In this document: positions 1 through 9,356 of the stretch, in pieces
Layout: every line of letters starts with the position of its first letter
Numbering within the stretch: position 1 is the first letter of the stretch
Origin: Mangrovibacter yixingensis
GTDB taxonomy: Bacteria; Pseudomonadota; Gammaproteobacteria; Enterobacterales; Enterobacteriaceae
DNA length: 64,000 nt
Assembly (NCBI RefSeq): GCF_020523985.1
Contig: NZ_JAIVKM010000005.1
Coordinates: 124,001 to 188,000, forward strand
Direction of reading: 5' to 3'
Notes under the pieces: model-generated
Seen by the model: the letters and a program-made list of their open reading frames with translations, nothing else
Databases searched by the model: none
What the model was told of the DNA's origin: nothing
Position numbers and translations under genes: made by a program

Positions 1-81
1 GGTTCTGCATAAGTGGCGATTCTTCCGCCATAATTACTTTCTGGTAACGTTTCATTGATACGTTTGTTAAAAGGACGGCAT

Positions 82-1788
82 GTGATCGTTAAGCAATCAG
101 TATCTTCAACTCTTGCCCGCGCATTCCTGTGTATTGTTCTGGTTTCACTGCTGTCCACTGGTCTGGCTCTGGTGACACTTTCCAGCAGTCTGAGCGATGC
201 ACAGGCCGTGAATATCGCCGGTTCATTACGCATGCAAAGTTACCGAATGGGCTATGATTTACAAACTGACCCGTCCATGCTGCCCGAGCACCAAAAAAAA
301 TACACAGCATCACTAAACTCCCCTGTTTTTCAATCCCTTAACCATTGGTATGTTCCCACTAATGTGCGCGAACGCTACGCTCAGATTCATACTGCCTGGG
401 AGGAAATGCGGAACCAACTGCAGGCAGGAAACCAGACCTGGTACCAGCAAAATATTGCCAACTATGTTGGTAACATCAACGAATTCGTTTTTGCACTGCA
501 GCGGTATGCAGAGAAGAAAGTGATGCTGGTGGCAGTATTTGCTGCTCTCGGTTTCATGACCATTTTACTGGTTATCTTTTTTACGCTGGAACGCATCCGT
601 CTGCATGTCGTGTCTCCTCTGGAATCCCTGGTTGCTGCAAGTAAAAAAATGCAGGACGGCGTGTTCCAAATTCCGCGGCTGCATACGGAATTACCGAATG
701 AGCTGGGTATGCTGTCACGCAGTTTTACTGCTATGACAGACGAGCTACACAAGTTTTACCGATCGTTGGAAGAAAAGGTCGCCGAGAAGACACAAGATTT
801 ACAACAAGCCAACCGGATGCTTGAAGTGTTGTATAACTGCTCCCAGGCGATGAACACCAGTTCGATGGATCCACTGAGTTTTCGCCATATATTGCAGATA
901 ATCCGCCAACATGAGCATGTTGAGTGTATTGAAATGCTGGTGGGTGAAAATTGGTCTATTCGCGAAGGTAACGAAGCTCCAGAAAGAGACTGGCAGACCA
1001 TTCCAGTCACTATGCAAGATACTGTTTTTGGTCAATTACGTTGGCAGGCTGAACCCGAAACGCCACCGGCTCAGATGATGAAGAGTGTAGCCAACATGCT
1101 AGGCAGAGGGTTGTTTTTTAACCAGGCGCAAAAACACTATCAGCAACTTTTGTTGATGGAAGAACGAGCCACTATTGCCCGCGAATTGCATGACTCCCTG
1201 GCCCAGGTGCTCTCTTACTTGCGCATTCAGATGGCTCTGCTGAACAGGAGTATTCCTCAGGAAAACCCAATGGCGCGGCAAATCATTGAGGATTTCTCTA
1301 AGGCGTTGAATGATGCCTACCGGCAATTACGCGAACTACTGTCAACATTCCGCCTGACACTGCAACAAGCCGATTTGTCTGCAGCCCTGCATGAAATGAT
1401 TGAGCCTTTACGTGCGCAAACTACGGCGCAAATCCACCTTGACTGCCGAATGCCTACGCAGGCCCTGGATGCTCAGCAACAAGTCCATTTACTGCAACTG
1501 GTACGGGAAGCTGTACTCAATGCCATCAAACACGCGAATGCCAGTGAAATCTCGGTAAGCTGTATTTCATCTCCTGATGGGGGGCACGCCGTTTATGTTC
1601 GTGATAATGGCCGTGGGATTCAAAGCCTTGAAGAGCCTGCGGGGCATTACGGCTTAAATATCATGCATGAACGGGCACATCGCCTGGGTGGGAAATTGGC
1701 TATCTCATGCCCAGTAACGGGCGGAACACTGGTAAGCCTGAGTTTTTCAACTGATGCTGGCAACACAACGGGTGTTGCTGCATCGTAA
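82..1788 (+). CDS. narQ: NarQ nitrate/nitrite sensor histidine kinase
   Basis: Inner-membrane sensor kinase for nitrate and nitrite that phosphorylates NarL/NarP-type regulators during anaerobic respiration. The 568-residue product has a first membrane helix near residues 10-33, the nitrate-binding P-box (AGSLRMQSYRMGYDL) near 46-60, a second helix near 145-170, a HAMP region, a GAF-like central part, the phospho-acceptor histidine in ARELHDSLAQ near residue 370, and an ATPase domain with NAIKHAN and RDNGRGI boxes. The start is taken at GTG 82 behind AAGGACGG, giving the MIVK start of E. coli NarQ; a longer reading from 55 would add nine unmatched residues. A response-regulator gene follows after 18 bases, so the two are probably co-transcribed. 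In E. coli narQ stands alone beside acrD. Confidence 0.96.
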   Translation: MIVKQSVSSTLARAFLCIVLVSLLSTGLALVTLSSSLSDAQAVNIAGSLRMQSYRMGYDLQTDPSMLPEHQKKYTASLNSPVFQSLNHWYVPTNVRERYAQIHTAWEEMRNQLQAGNQTWYQQNIANYVGNINEFVFALQRYAEKKVMLVAVFAALGFMTILLVIFFTLERIRLHVVSPLESLVAASKKMQDGVFQIPRLHTELPNELGMLSRSFTAMTDELHKFYRSLEEKVAEKTQDLQQANRMLEVLYNCSQAMNTSSMDPLSFRHILQIIRQHEHVECIEMLVGENWSIREGNEAPERDWQTIPVTMQDTVFGQLRWQAEPETPPAQMMKSVANMLGRGLFFNQAQKHYQQLLLMEERATIARELHDSLAQVLSYLRIQMALLNRSIPQENPMARQIIEDFSKALNDAYRQLRELLSTFRLTLQQADLSAALHEMIEPLRAQTTAQIHLDCRMPTQALDAQQQVHLLQLVREAVLNAIKHANASEISVSCISSPDGGHAVYVRDNGRGIQSLEEPAGHYGLNIMHERAHRLGGKLAISCPVTGGTLVSLSFSTDAGNTTGVAAS

Positions 1789-1806
1789 CTGTCGCACGGG
1801 GGAATT

Positions 1807-2217
1807 ATGCCACACACTGATCCATGCCGAATTTTAGTCGTTGATGATCACCCCTTAATTCGTAAAGGGGTTCGCCAACTTATCGAGCTGGAAGATGATC
1901 TGGTTATCATTGGTGAAGCGGAAAACGGGCAACAGACACTGGAAAAGGTTGCTGAACTCATGCCAGATTTGGTCATTCTCGATTTGAACATGAGCGGCAT
2001 GAGCGGGCTGGAAGCTTTGCGTATTTTACGCGCCCAGCAAACCATTGCTCACGTGTTGATTCTTACTATCTCAGACGCGCCGGAAGATATGCAGGCAGCA
2101 CTGGCTGCAGGTGCCGATGATTATCTGGTAAAAGATAACGACCCAGAACTCTTGCTTACCGCCATTAAAATAGGTGCAACAAGAGGACGTGAGCGCCGTC
2201 ATAACGAGAAAAAATAA
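1807..2217 (+). CDS. NarP/NarL-like response regulator lacking the DNA-binding domain
   Basis: The 136-residue product is a complete receiver domain of the NarL/NarP type: acidic pocket D13-D14, phospho-acceptor D59 in VILDLNMSGM, T87 and K109 all present. NarL and NarP are about 215 residues and carry a C-terminal LuxR-type helix-turn-helix; here the protein stops just after the receiver with a short basic tail (RGRERRHNEKK), and no helix-turn-helix residues can be read in any frame before acrD. A Shine-Dalgarno-like GGGGGAATT precedes the ATG, and the gene lies 18 bases behind narQ, so NarQ is the natural partner. It may be a decaying narP copy, or a functional receiver-only protein acting as phosphate sink or by protein contact. 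The reading frame is clean, with no internal stop. Confidence 0.85.
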   Translation: MPHTDPCRILVVDDHPLIRKGVRQLIELEDDLVIIGEAENGQQTLEKVAELMPDLVILDLNMSGMSGLEALRILRAQQTIAHVLILTISDAPEDMQAALAAGADDYLVKDNDPELLLTAIKIGATRGRERRHNEKK

Positions 2218-2437
2218 GAATTTGTCACTTTGTTAAAAATCGCACTTTTATCACTTTTTGCTTTTTACTGAATATGGTATTTAATGCCTTTTGGCAAATA
2301 ACTGTAAAAATAAAACGTTATTTCTAAAAAAATACATACACTCATTTCTTGTTTTCTCCATGTTGCCCTCTCCCCTGAAGGTTAACATGGCGGGTAACCG
2401 ATAATAATGAATTGCCCTTTTTGAGGACTCCGCCAAG

Positions 2438-5400
2438 ATGGCGAATTTTTTTATTAACCGCCCAATTTTTGCCTGGGTTATCGCCATCCTGTTGTGCCTG
2501 ACAGGGCTAATGGCCATCATTTCCCTTCCTGTTGAACAATACCCCGATTTAGCCCCGCCTAATGTTCGTATCACTGCGAATTATCCGGGGGCGTCTGCGC
2601 AAACGATGGAAAATACCGTGACGCAGGTTATTGAGCAGAACTTAACGGGTATTGATAACCTGATGTACATGTCTTCGCAAAGCACCAGTTCTGGCCAGGC
2701 AATTATTACGTTGAGTTTTCAAGCTGGAACCGATCCAGATGAAGCCGTACAGCAAGTCCAGAATCAGTTACAAACCGCGATGCGTAAATTGCCCCAGGCA
2801 GTACAAAACCAGGGAGTAACGGTACGTAAGACTGGCGATACCAATATCCTGACCATCGCGTTTGTCTCAACGGATGGCAGCATGGGTAAGCAAGATATTG
2901 CAGACTACGTGGCCAGTAATATTCAAGACCCGGTAAGCCGGGTTGATGGCGTGGGTGATGTGGATGCCTATGGTTCTCAATACTCCATGCGAATCTGGCT
3001 CAACCCGGTAAAACTCAACAGTTACCAGCTCACGACCTCAGATGTAGTCAGTGCAATCACTTCCCAAAACAGCCAGATTGCAGTCGGGCAATTAGGGGGG
3101 TTACCTTCCCTCGACACGCAGGCACTGAATGCCACTATCAATGCCCAGTCACTGTTACAAACCCCGGATCAGTTCAAAGCAATTACGCTGAAAGTTAACC
3201 AGGATGGTTCGATGGTGACGCTTGGTGATGTCGCCGATGTCGAACTGGGGGCTGAAAGTTATAACTACCTGAGCCGTTATAATGGGCAGGCCGCGTCAGG
3301 GTTAGGAGTGAAACTGGCCTCTGGTGCCAATGAAATGGAAACGGCAAAAAGGGTGCTGGCTAAGCTCGATGAGCTGGCACCTTATTTCCCTCATGGGCTG
3401 GAATACCGGGTCGCTTACGAGACTTCGTCATTTGTTAAAGCATCCATTACCGATGTTGTAAAAACGCTGGTTGAAGCCGTTTTCCTGGTGTTTTTAGTCA
3501 TGTACCTGTTTTTGCAAAACTTCCGCGCAACGCTCATACCCACAATAGCCGTCCCCGTAGTATTACTGGGTACATTTGCAGTGTTATATGCCTTTGGTTA
3601 CAGCATTAACACACTCACCATGTTTGCCATGGTACTGGCTATTGGATTGCTCGTTGATGACGCCATTGTGGTGGTGGAAAACGTCGAGCGTATTATGGCG
3701 GAGGAAGGCTTATCCCCCCGGGCTGCGACCCGTAAATCGATGAAGCAAATCCAAAGTGCTCTGGTTGGAATAACTATGGTGTTAAGCGCCGTTTTCATTC
3801 CTATGGCATTTTTTGGCGGTACCACTGGCGCTATCTACCGGCAGTTTTCCATCACTATTGTGACCGCCATGGTGTTATCCGTTCTGGTCGCAATGATCCT
3901 GACTCCCGCATTATGTGCAACGCTCCTTAAACCACTTACTAAGGGGCATTCCCATGGGCAGACAGGTTTTTTTGGCTGGTTCAACCGTACCTTCACCAAA
4001 AACACTCTGCGCTATGAATGTGCTGTGGGTAGTATTCTGCAACACAGTGCGCGCTGGATGGTGCTTTATGTTTTGCTTATTGGCGCAATGGCAGTCTTAT
4101 TCTTACGCTTACCGACTTCATTCTTGCCTATTGAAGACCGTGGGATGTTTCTTACTTCAGTTCAGCTTCCCAGCGGCTCAACCCAAAACCAGACACTGAA
4201 AGTGGTTGAAAAGATAGAGCACTACTTCCTGCACGAAGAAAAAAATAATGTGACTTCTGTTTTCGCTACCGTCGGCGCCGGGCCGGGGGGGAATGGGCAA
4301 AACGTAGCCAGGTTATTTATTCGCCTGAAAGACTGGGATGCGCGGGACTCCAAAGCAGATACAGCGTCAGCCATTATTCAACGTGCGACACGGGCGCTAT
4401 CACATATTCGTGAGGCGCGAATTTTTGTGAATAATCCTGCCCCGATCAGCGGGCTGGGAAGTGCCGCCGGGTTTGATATGGAACTGCAAGATCATGCTGG
4501 TGCCGGGCACGATGCGCTAATGCAGGCCAGAGACCAGCTTCTTGCAATGGCTGCCAATAACCCTTCTCTGGTGCGTGTACGCCACAACGGGCTTGATGAC
4601 AGCCCACAACTGCGTATTGATATTGACCAACGCAAGGCCCAGGCCCTGGGCGTTTCTGTCGATGATATAAACAGTATTTTGCAAACGGCCTGGGGTTCCA
4701 GCTATGTGAATGACTTTATGGACCGGGGGCGTGTGAAAAAAGTGTATGTCCAGGCTGAAGCCCAATACCGTATGCTGCCTGATGACATTAACCAGTGGTA
4801 TGTCCGTAACAGCAGTGGCGGTATGGTGCCTTTCTCCGCTTTTGCCTCTTCCCGTTGGGAAACGGGCTCACCCAGGCTTGAGCGCTACAATGGCTATTCT
4901 GCGGTAGAAATTCTTGGTGAAGCCGCACCCGGTGTCAGTAACGGCACTGCCATGAATATCATGGAAGATCTGGTAAGAAAATTGCCGGGAAATTTCGGTT
5001 TTGAATGGACTGCTTTGTCTTATCAGGAACGCCTGTCTGGTGCGCAAGCACCCGCTCTGTATGGTTTATCCTTGCTGGTTATCTTCCTGTGCCTCGCTGC
5101 CCTTTATGAGAGCTGGTCAGTTCCTTTCTCGGTTATGCTGGTGGTTCCACTGGGTGTAATTGGCGCACTGGTTGCCACCTGGCTCCGTGGGCTTGAGAAC
5201 GATGTCTATTTCCAGGTGGGGCTGTTGACCGTCATTGGAATATCAGCCAAAAATGCCATCCTTATTGTGGAGTTTGCCAATGAGCGCAATGCCAGTGGAG
5301 CAACGTTGTTGGATGCCACTCTGGAAGCCTGCCGCCAGCGCTTACGCCCTATTTTGATGACCTCACTGGCCTTCGTTTTTGGAGTATTACCGATGGCTAT

Positions 5401-5554
5401 CAGTTCTGGTGCTGGCTCTGCCAGCCAGCACGCTGTTGGCACCGGTGTAATGGGAGGTATGATTTCCGCTACCATCCTGGCTATTTTCTTTGTTCCTCTG
5501 TTCTTTACGCTTATCCGCCGCCGCTTTCCGCTACCAGCACCTTATGAGGACTGA
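2438..5554 (+). CDS. acrD: AcrD aminoglycoside/multidrug efflux RND pump
   Basis: Inner-membrane RND transporter that exports aminoglycosides and other amphiphiles through AcrA and TolC, driven by protons. The 1038-residue product matches the AcrD length (1037 in E. coli). It opens with [19 protein letters not shown] and shows the proton-relay helix [20 protein letters not shown] near residues 400-420, two large periplasmic loops and twelve expected membrane helices. The C-terminus is [13 protein letters not shown] ribosome site TGAGGA lies before the ATG. The gap before it (2218-2437) should hold the promoter, but I could not define BaeR or CpxR boxes by eye. Two hairpins follow the gene. 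The narQ-acrD order is that of E. coli. Confidence 0.97.
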   Translation: MANFFINRPIFAWVIAILLCLTGLMAIISLPVEQYPDLAPPNVRITANYPGASAQTMENTVTQVIEQNLTGIDNLMYMSSQSTSSGQAIITLSFQAGTDPDEAVQQVQNQLQTAMRKLPQAVQNQGVTVRKTGDTNILTIAFVSTDGSMGKQDIADYVASNIQDPVSRVDGVGDVDAYGSQYSMRIWLNPVKLNSYQLTTSDVVSAITSQNSQIAVGQLGGLPSLDTQALNATINAQSLLQTPDQFKAITLKVNQDGSMVTLGDVADVELGAESYNYLSRYNGQAASGLGVKLASGANEMETAKRVLAKLDELAPYFPHGLEYRVAYETSSFVKASITDVVKTLVEAVFLVFLVMYLFLQNFRATLIPTIAVPVVLLGTFAVLYAFGYSINTLTMFAMVLAIGLLVDDAIVVVENVERIMAEEGLSPRAATRKSMKQIQSALVGITMVLSAVFIPMAFFGGTTGAIYRQFSITIVTAMVLSVLVAMILTPALCATLLKPLTKGHSHGQTGFFGWFNRTFTKNTLRYECAVGSILQHSARWMVLYVLLIGAMAVLFLRLPTSFLPIEDRGMFLTSVQLPSGSTQNQTLKVVEKIEHYFLHEEKNNVTSVFATVGAGPGGNGQNVARLFIRLKDWDARDSKADTASAIIQRATRALSHIREARIFVNNPAPISGLGSAAGFDMELQDHAGAGHDALMQARDQLLAMAANNPSLVRVRHNGLDDSPQLRIDIDQRKAQALGVSVDDINSILQTAWGSSYVNDFMDRGRVKKVYVQAEAQYRMLPDDINQWYVRNSSGGMVPFSAFASSRWETGSPRLERYNGYSAVEILGEAAPGVSNGTAMNIMEDLVRKLPGNFGFEWTALSYQERLSGAQAPALYGLSLLVIFLCLAALYESWSVPFSVMLVVPLGVIGALVATWLRGLENDVYFQVGLLTVIGISAKNAILIVEFANERNASGATLLDATLEACRQRLRPILMTSLAFVFGVLPMAISSGAGSASQHAVGTGVMGGMISATILAIFFVPLFFTLIRRRFPLPAPYED

Positions 5555-5583
5555 CAAGTAGTAACCGGCGCACTTAACAATCA

Positions 5584-5602
5584 CCACCTCCCCAGGAGGT
5601 GG
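5584..5602 (+). terminator. Hairpin behind acrD
   Basis: An eight-base-pair inverted repeat CCACCTCC/GGAGGTGG with a three-base loop sits 29 bases after the acrD stop and is followed by TTT. It probably ends or stabilises the acrD transcript. Confidence 0.6.
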
Positions 5603-5617
5603 TTTAAAGCTGACAAC

Positions 5618-5645
5618 AAAAAGGCGACATTCAAGTCGCCTTTTT
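5618..5645. terminator. Bidirectional terminator between acrD and ypfM
   Basis: The stem AAAAAGGCGAC/GTCGCCTTTTT is symmetrical, with A and T runs on both sides, so it can stop transcription from acrD on the plus strand and from ypfM on the minus strand. Confidence 0.85.
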
Positions 5646-5715
5646 CAGTTGATCGTTTGTTCGCTATAGCAGCGATGGACGATCACCACACTGCTTCTTC
5701 TTAAAAACAGAAAGA

Positions 5716-5775
5716 TTATTTACGCAACATGCCTTCAATAAAATCTTTCCAGTTCCCCAGTTCACGTTCAATCAT
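5716..5775 (-). CDS. ypfM: YpfM conserved 19-residue small protein
   Basis: A 19-codon reading frame on the minus strand encodes MIERELGNWKDFIEGMLRK, almost identical to E. coli YpfM, which differs (from memory) only at residue 15. GAGAGGTTGTT just upstream of the ATG is a good ribosome-binding site. Position and orientation relative to acrD are as in E. coli, and the bidirectional terminator at 5618-5645 closes the transcript. Function is unknown; the protein has no membrane segment and resembles a short amphipathic helix. Conservation at this length across genera, with silent changes at the DNA level, supports a translated gene. Confidence 0.9.
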   Translation of the reverse strand: MIERELGNWKDFIEGMLRK

Positions 5776-5979
5776 AACAACCTCTCTTATAATTGACTTA
5801 ATAATACAAAAAACTAACAATGATGTGAAGAAAATTTACCCAATTACTGTGATAAGATTTTTCTCTGTTCGCCAGTGATTACCTTTGCGTCTTGCTAATA
5901 ATATCGGCTTTTGATGAGAAATATTATGTGATGTAACGCAATAATTACGGTATGAAATGAAAAAAAAGGTGATCCAGAT

Positions 5980-6411
5980 ATGATTATTTTGACCGATAAA
6001 AATGATGCCAAAATTAATTGGCAAGAAGTGGCAGACCTTATTGAATCTGGAGGGTTAAATAAGCGTAACCCTTATGTGGTACAGCAAGCATTTATGAACA
6101 GTACCTTCACCTGGTTTGGTTTTGAAGCAGGTAAACTGGTCGCGACTGCCCGTGCTATCAGTGACTTAACCTGGGCCAGTTACCTGGCTGATGTTGTTGT
6201 TTCTCCTGAACATCAGGGTATTGGGCTGGGTAAACAACTTATGCTCACTATTAAAGAAACCCTACATCCCTACGGTAAAACTTTCATTTATGCAGTACCC
6301 GATAAAATTTCTTTTTATGAAAAGCATGGCTTTTGTATTTTGTTAACTGGGATGGTATGCGATAAGAGTGAAAACTTATTCACCATGCGGGAAAATGGAT
6401 ATATTCGGTAA
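5980..6411 (+). CDS. GNAT-family N-acetyltransferase
   Basis: The 143-residue product has the GNAT acetyl-CoA signature: strand ASYLADVVVSPEHQGIGLGKQLM near residues 67-89 contains the Q-x-x-G-x-G pyrophosphate-binding loop, and KISFYEKHGF near 109-118 is the usual C-terminal tyrosine motif. A purine-rich stretch (GGTGATCC) precedes the ATG. The acetyl acceptor cannot be told from sequence; such stand-alone GNAT proteins act on small amines or protein lysines. E. coli K-12 has no gene here, so this is an accessory insertion between ypfM and yffB. An eight-base-pair hairpin follows at 6421. The flanking DNA is AT-rich compared with the neighbours. Confidence 0.85.
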   Translation: MIILTDKNDAKINWQEVADLIESGGLNKRNPYVVQQAFMNSTFTWFGFEAGKLVATARAISDLTWASYLADVVVSPEHQGIGLGKQLMLTIKETLHPYGKTFIYAVPDKISFYEKHGFCILLTGMVCDKSENLFTMRENGYIR

Positions 6412-6420
6412 ATAATTTGT

Positions 6421-6440
6421 CATGTTATTTGAATAACATG
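6421..6440. terminator. Hairpin behind the GNAT gene
   Basis: CATGTTAT/ATAACATG with a four-base loop lies nine bases after the stop. The stem is AT-rich and lacks a clear T run, so termination is only likely. Confidence 0.45.
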
Positions 6441-6792
6441 GTTAATTATTTTGATGATGATGACGAGTGAAAGTATTTCAGCATAATTGATGATTGCCAT
6501 TATCAGTCAAAAGCAGAAGAAAACACGCAATACCAATACAAATATAATGGCTATTTTTTATGTATTCTTTAGACAATCCGGGCAGCGAGCACAGCGCGCT
6601 AACACGTTGCTTTCACTGGTAACTGTTCGATGAATACCCTGCTGTAGCGGCACCCCGCAAGGTGATTATTTAACCAACTTATCGCTCAACTATGGATCTG
6701 TCGCGGTGTGTACGGCATTATCAGCGGTTAGGTTTTTACCTATGGGATAAAAACAAAGCAGGAACATCCAATATAACAGGTGATACAGATTC
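6441..6792. other. Non-coding gap before yffB
   Basis: About 350 bases without a credible gene on either strand. The left half is AT-rich. The right half contains an imperfect dyad GTTTTTA/TAAAAAC near 6731-6753 upstream of yffB. It should hold the promoter for yffB-dapE-ypfN. I see no recognised small RNA or operator. Confidence 0.5.
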
Positions 6793-7173
6793 ATGGTAAC
6801 TCCGACAAACACGACAACATTAAAAATTTACGGCATTAAAAATTGCGACACGATTAAAAAAGCCCGCCACTGGCTGGAAACACATCAGGTGGCTTATCAG
6901 TTTCATGATTACCGTACTGATGGTTTAGACGATGCGCTGTTGGATAGCTTTATAGCAGAACTGGGGTGGGAAGCACTGCTGAATACCCGTGGCACAACCT
7001 GGCGTAAGTTGGATGAAGCGCGCCGGGCATCAATTACATCTGCAGAGCCTGCAAAACAATTGATGAAAGAAATGCCTGCCATCATTAAACGTCCATTGCT
7101 CTGCGCCCCCGGTAAGCCTATGCTGCTGGGCTTTAGTGAAGAAAAATATCAGCAGTTTGTAAGTGAGGTGTAG
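6793..7173 (+). CDS. yffB: YffB, ArsC/Spx-family thioredoxin-fold protein
   Basis: Small protein of the ArsC/Spx family, 126 residues against 118 in E. coli YffB. The core reads [18 protein letters not shown], where a single cysteine occupies the position of the arsenate-reductase catalytic cysteine, and ends with [18 protein letters not shown], the family's conserved R-P loop. True arsenate reduction is unproven for this subfamily; a glutathione-dependent thiol role has been suggested. The first nine residues (MVTPTNTTT) are extra relative to E. coli. The stop is five bases before the dapE start, indicating one operon with dapE and ypfN. Confidence 0.9.
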   Translation: MVTPTNTTTLKIYGIKNCDTIKKARHWLETHQVAYQFHDYRTDGLDDALLDSFIAELGWEALLNTRGTTWRKLDEARRASITSAEPAKQLMKEMPAIIKRPLLCAPGKPMLLGFSEEKYQQFVSEV

Positions 7174-7177
7174 TGCT

Positions 7178-8305
7178 ATGTCTTGCCCGGTTATTGAACT
7201 GACTCAGCAACTTATTCGTCGCCCTTCCCTGAGCCCGGATGATGCCGGTTGCCAGGCGCTACTGACTGAAAGGTTGCGGGCAATTGGTTTTACAATTGAG
7301 CCAATGAATTTTGGCGATACCGAAAATTTTTGGGCCTGGCGTGGTGAAGGAGAAACGCTGGCTTTTGCTGGGCACACCGATGTCGTGCCTGCAGGTGATT
7401 TTGACCGCTGGATAAATCCCCCCTTCGAACCAACCATTCGTGATGGCATGCTGTTTGGCCGTGGTGCGGCAGATATGAAAGGTTCACTGGCGGCAATGGT
7501 TGTTGCGGCTGAGCGTTTTGTTGCTCAGCATCCTAATCATAAAGGCCGTCTGGCATTTATGATAACGTCTGATGAAGAGGCCAGTGCCGCTAATGGCACA
7601 GTAAAAGTCGTTGAGGCGTTAATGGCGCGCAATGAACGCCTGGATTACTGCCTGGTAGGTGAACCTTCAAGCAGCGAAGTGGTGGGCGATGTCGTCAAAA
7701 ATGGCCGACGGGGCTCTCTGACTTGCAACCTGACAATCCATGGCGTTCAGGGGCATGTTGCTTATCCACATCTGGCGGACAACCCAGTGCACCGGGCAGC
7801 GCCCATGATCAATGAACTGGTAAATATTCATTGGGATGAAGGCAATGCGTTTTTCCCGCCCACCAGTATGCAGATTGCCAATATTCAGGCAGGCACAGGC
7901 AGTAACAACGTAATTCCGGGTGATCTGTTTGTGCAGTTTAACTTCCGTTTCAGTACTGAACTGACAGATGAAGACATCAAGCAACAGGTAACAGCGTTGC
8001 TCGATAAACACCAGTTGCGCTACACCATGGAGTGGTGGTTGTCTGGGCAGCCGTTCCTTACCTCACGCGGTAAACTGGTGGATGCGGTAGTTAATGCCGT
8101 CGAGCACTATAATGAAATTAAACCGCAGTTGCTGACCAATGGCGGTACATCTGACGGGCGTTTTATTGCGCGTATGGGTGCCCAGGTTGTTGAGCTGGGG
8201 CCGGTGAACGCGACCATTCATAAAATTAATGAATGTGTAAAAGCCTCGGATCTGCAGCTGCTTGCCCGCATGTATCAACGCATCATGGAGCATCTGGTTG
8301 CCTGA
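7178..8305 (+). CDS. dapE: DapE succinyl-diaminopimelate desuccinylase
   Basis: Zinc hydrolase of the M20 family that removes succinate from N-succinyl-LL-2,6-diaminopimelate, giving LL-diaminopimelate for lysine and peptidoglycan. The 375 residues match the E. coli length. Metal ligands are visible in [10 protein letters not shown] (His and Asp near 66-68), DMKGSLAAM (Asp near 99), SDEEASA (catalytic and ligand glutamates near 134-135) and the C-terminal histidine in ATIHKINE. The start is ATG 7178 ([17 protein letters not shown]); a reading from 7163 adds five residues that homologues lack. It follows yffB directly and precedes ypfN by 29 bases. Confidence 0.97.
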   Translation: MSCPVIELTQQLIRRPSLSPDDAGCQALLTERLRAIGFTIEPMNFGDTENFWAWRGEGETLAFAGHTDVVPAGDFDRWINPPFEPTIRDGMLFGRGAADMKGSLAAMVVAAERFVAQHPNHKGRLAFMITSDEEASAANGTVKVVEALMARNERLDYCLVGEPSSSEVVGDVVKNGRRGSLTCNLTIHGVQGHVAYPHLADNPVHRAAPMINELVNIHWDEGNAFFPPTSMQIANIQAGTGSNNVIPGDLFVQFNFRFSTELTDEDIKQQVTALLDKHQLRYTMEWWLSGQPFLTSRGKLVDAVVNAVEHYNEIKPQLLTNGGTSDGRFIARMGAQVVELGPVNATIHKINECVKASDLQLLARMYQRIMEHLVA

Positions 8306-8334
8306 CAGCACCAGCACTGAAAGAGGAACAAGCA

Positions 8335-8529
8335 ATGGAATGGTTATCAAAATACTGGTGGATATTGGTACTGGTATTTTTACTTGGAGTGTTCATCAAC
8401 GTTATCAAAGATTTGATGCGTGTTGATCACAAAAAATTCCTCGCCAATAAACCTGATTTGCCACCACATCGTGATTGTAATGACAAGTGGGACGATGACG
8501 ATAACTGGCCAGATAAAAAAAGCAAATAA
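8335..8529 (+). CDS. ypfN: YpfN, UPF0370 small membrane protein
   Basis: The 64-residue protein has one N-terminal membrane helix ([18 protein letters not shown], about residues 7-24) and a charged tail with [16 protein letters not shown] and an acidic cluster DDDDNW. This is the UPF0370 family, found beside dapE in enterobacteria. Function is unknown. The ATG at 8335 sits behind AGAGGAA and starts MEWLSKYWW, as in E. coli (MDWLAKYWW); frames opening upstream overlap dapE and are not real. A strong hairpin follows at 8534. Confidence 0.93.
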   Translation: MEWLSKYWWILVLVFLLGVFINVIKDLMRVDHKKFLANKPDLPPHRDCNDKWDDDDNWPDKKSK

Positions 8530-8533
8530 GGCT

Positions 8534-8561
8534 ATCAGCCCTTGTTCAGGCAAGGGCTGAT
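8534..8561. terminator. Terminator between ypfN and ypfH
   Basis: Eleven-base-pair stem ATCAGCCCTTG/CAAGGGCTGAT with a six-base loop between two convergent genes. T runs are short, but stem strength and position favour a bidirectional terminator. Confidence 0.7.
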
Positions 8562-8585
8562 GTTATTCCAGATAACAAACAGCGA

Positions 8586-9284
8586 TTAACGCAAACCAAT
8601 AATATCGCCTTTGCCAGGCGATACGCTTAATGCGTCATCAAAATAACGGCGCGGGATGGTATAGCGCAAATGATCCAGTGCAAACTTCATACTGCGGTCG
8701 TCAATGGCATGCCCGAGTTCATCAACAATATCCAGCGTTACATCACCACCAGCATCCAGTAATGCAACATACCCACGCTGGGCCGTACGGACTTCAACCA
8801 CATCGTCATATTCACCATGAATAAGGTGGATAGTGGTGTCTCGAGTCGCGTGTTCAGGGAGTAAAGCGAAGCGACCACTAAAACTGATAACCCGGCTGGC
8901 AAGCCCCGGCCGTGCTTTAATAGCTTCCAAAGCAATTGTCGCCCCCTGGGAAAAACCAATCAACGCAGTTGCTCCAGCATCAACGCCACTTTCACGTTGC
9001 CAGTATTGCACCTCATCGACTACTCCAGGTATCACCGCATCAATTTTGTCCTGTAATGTCTGTTCATCCAACTCATTTGCTGGTATATACCATGCTCTGC
9101 CGGGTGCCGGGCCACAGGCTAACGGCCCGGACAGGCTAACCACCAATGCTTCGGGGAAAACAGGTGCAAACCAGCGGCCGATTTCCGCCATGGATACAGG
9201 GTTATCACCCGCAGTATGAAACAACAGCAATAGTTGTTTTGCCGATAATGCGGGGCTTTGTACAACGACATGTTGATGTTTCAT
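8586..9284 (-). CDS. ypfH: YpfH carboxylesterase/phospholipase-like hydrolase
   Basis: Alpha/beta hydrolase of the carboxylesterase type, 232 residues as in E. coli YpfH, where esterase activity on short acyl esters has been reported. The nucleophile elbow is ALIGFSQGAT near residue 118. The catalytic aspartate lies in HLIHGEYDDVV and the histidine in ELGHAIDDRS. The usual oxyanion loop HGVGDNP is changed to HTAGDNPV. The start is ATG 9284 (MKHQHVVVQSP) behind AAGGAGAACAGG; the longer frame adds 18 unmatched residues. It is read on the minus strand after tmcA, with a 72-base gap. Confidence 0.92.
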   Translation of the reverse strand: MKHQHVVVQSPALSAKQLLLLFHTAGDNPVSMAEIGRWFAPVFPEALVVSLSGPLACGPAPGRAWYIPANELDEQTLQDKIDAVIPGVVDEVQYWQRESGVDAGATALIGFSQGATIALEAIKARPGLASRVISFSGRFALLPEHATRDTTIHLIHGEYDDVVEVRTAQRGYVALLDAGGDVTLDIVDELGHAIDDRSMKFALDHLRYTIPRRYFDDALSVSPGKGDIIGLR

Positions 9285-9356
9285 CCTGTTCTCCTTCGTC
9301 AATAAGCTGAGTTTACGCCACTCACAGACGATGACCATGGCTCTGTATTGAAGGAC

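Noticed and set aside
1-81. Start of a gene upstream of narQ
   Set aside because: Only about 80 bases are available and no coding frame or regulator site can be supported.
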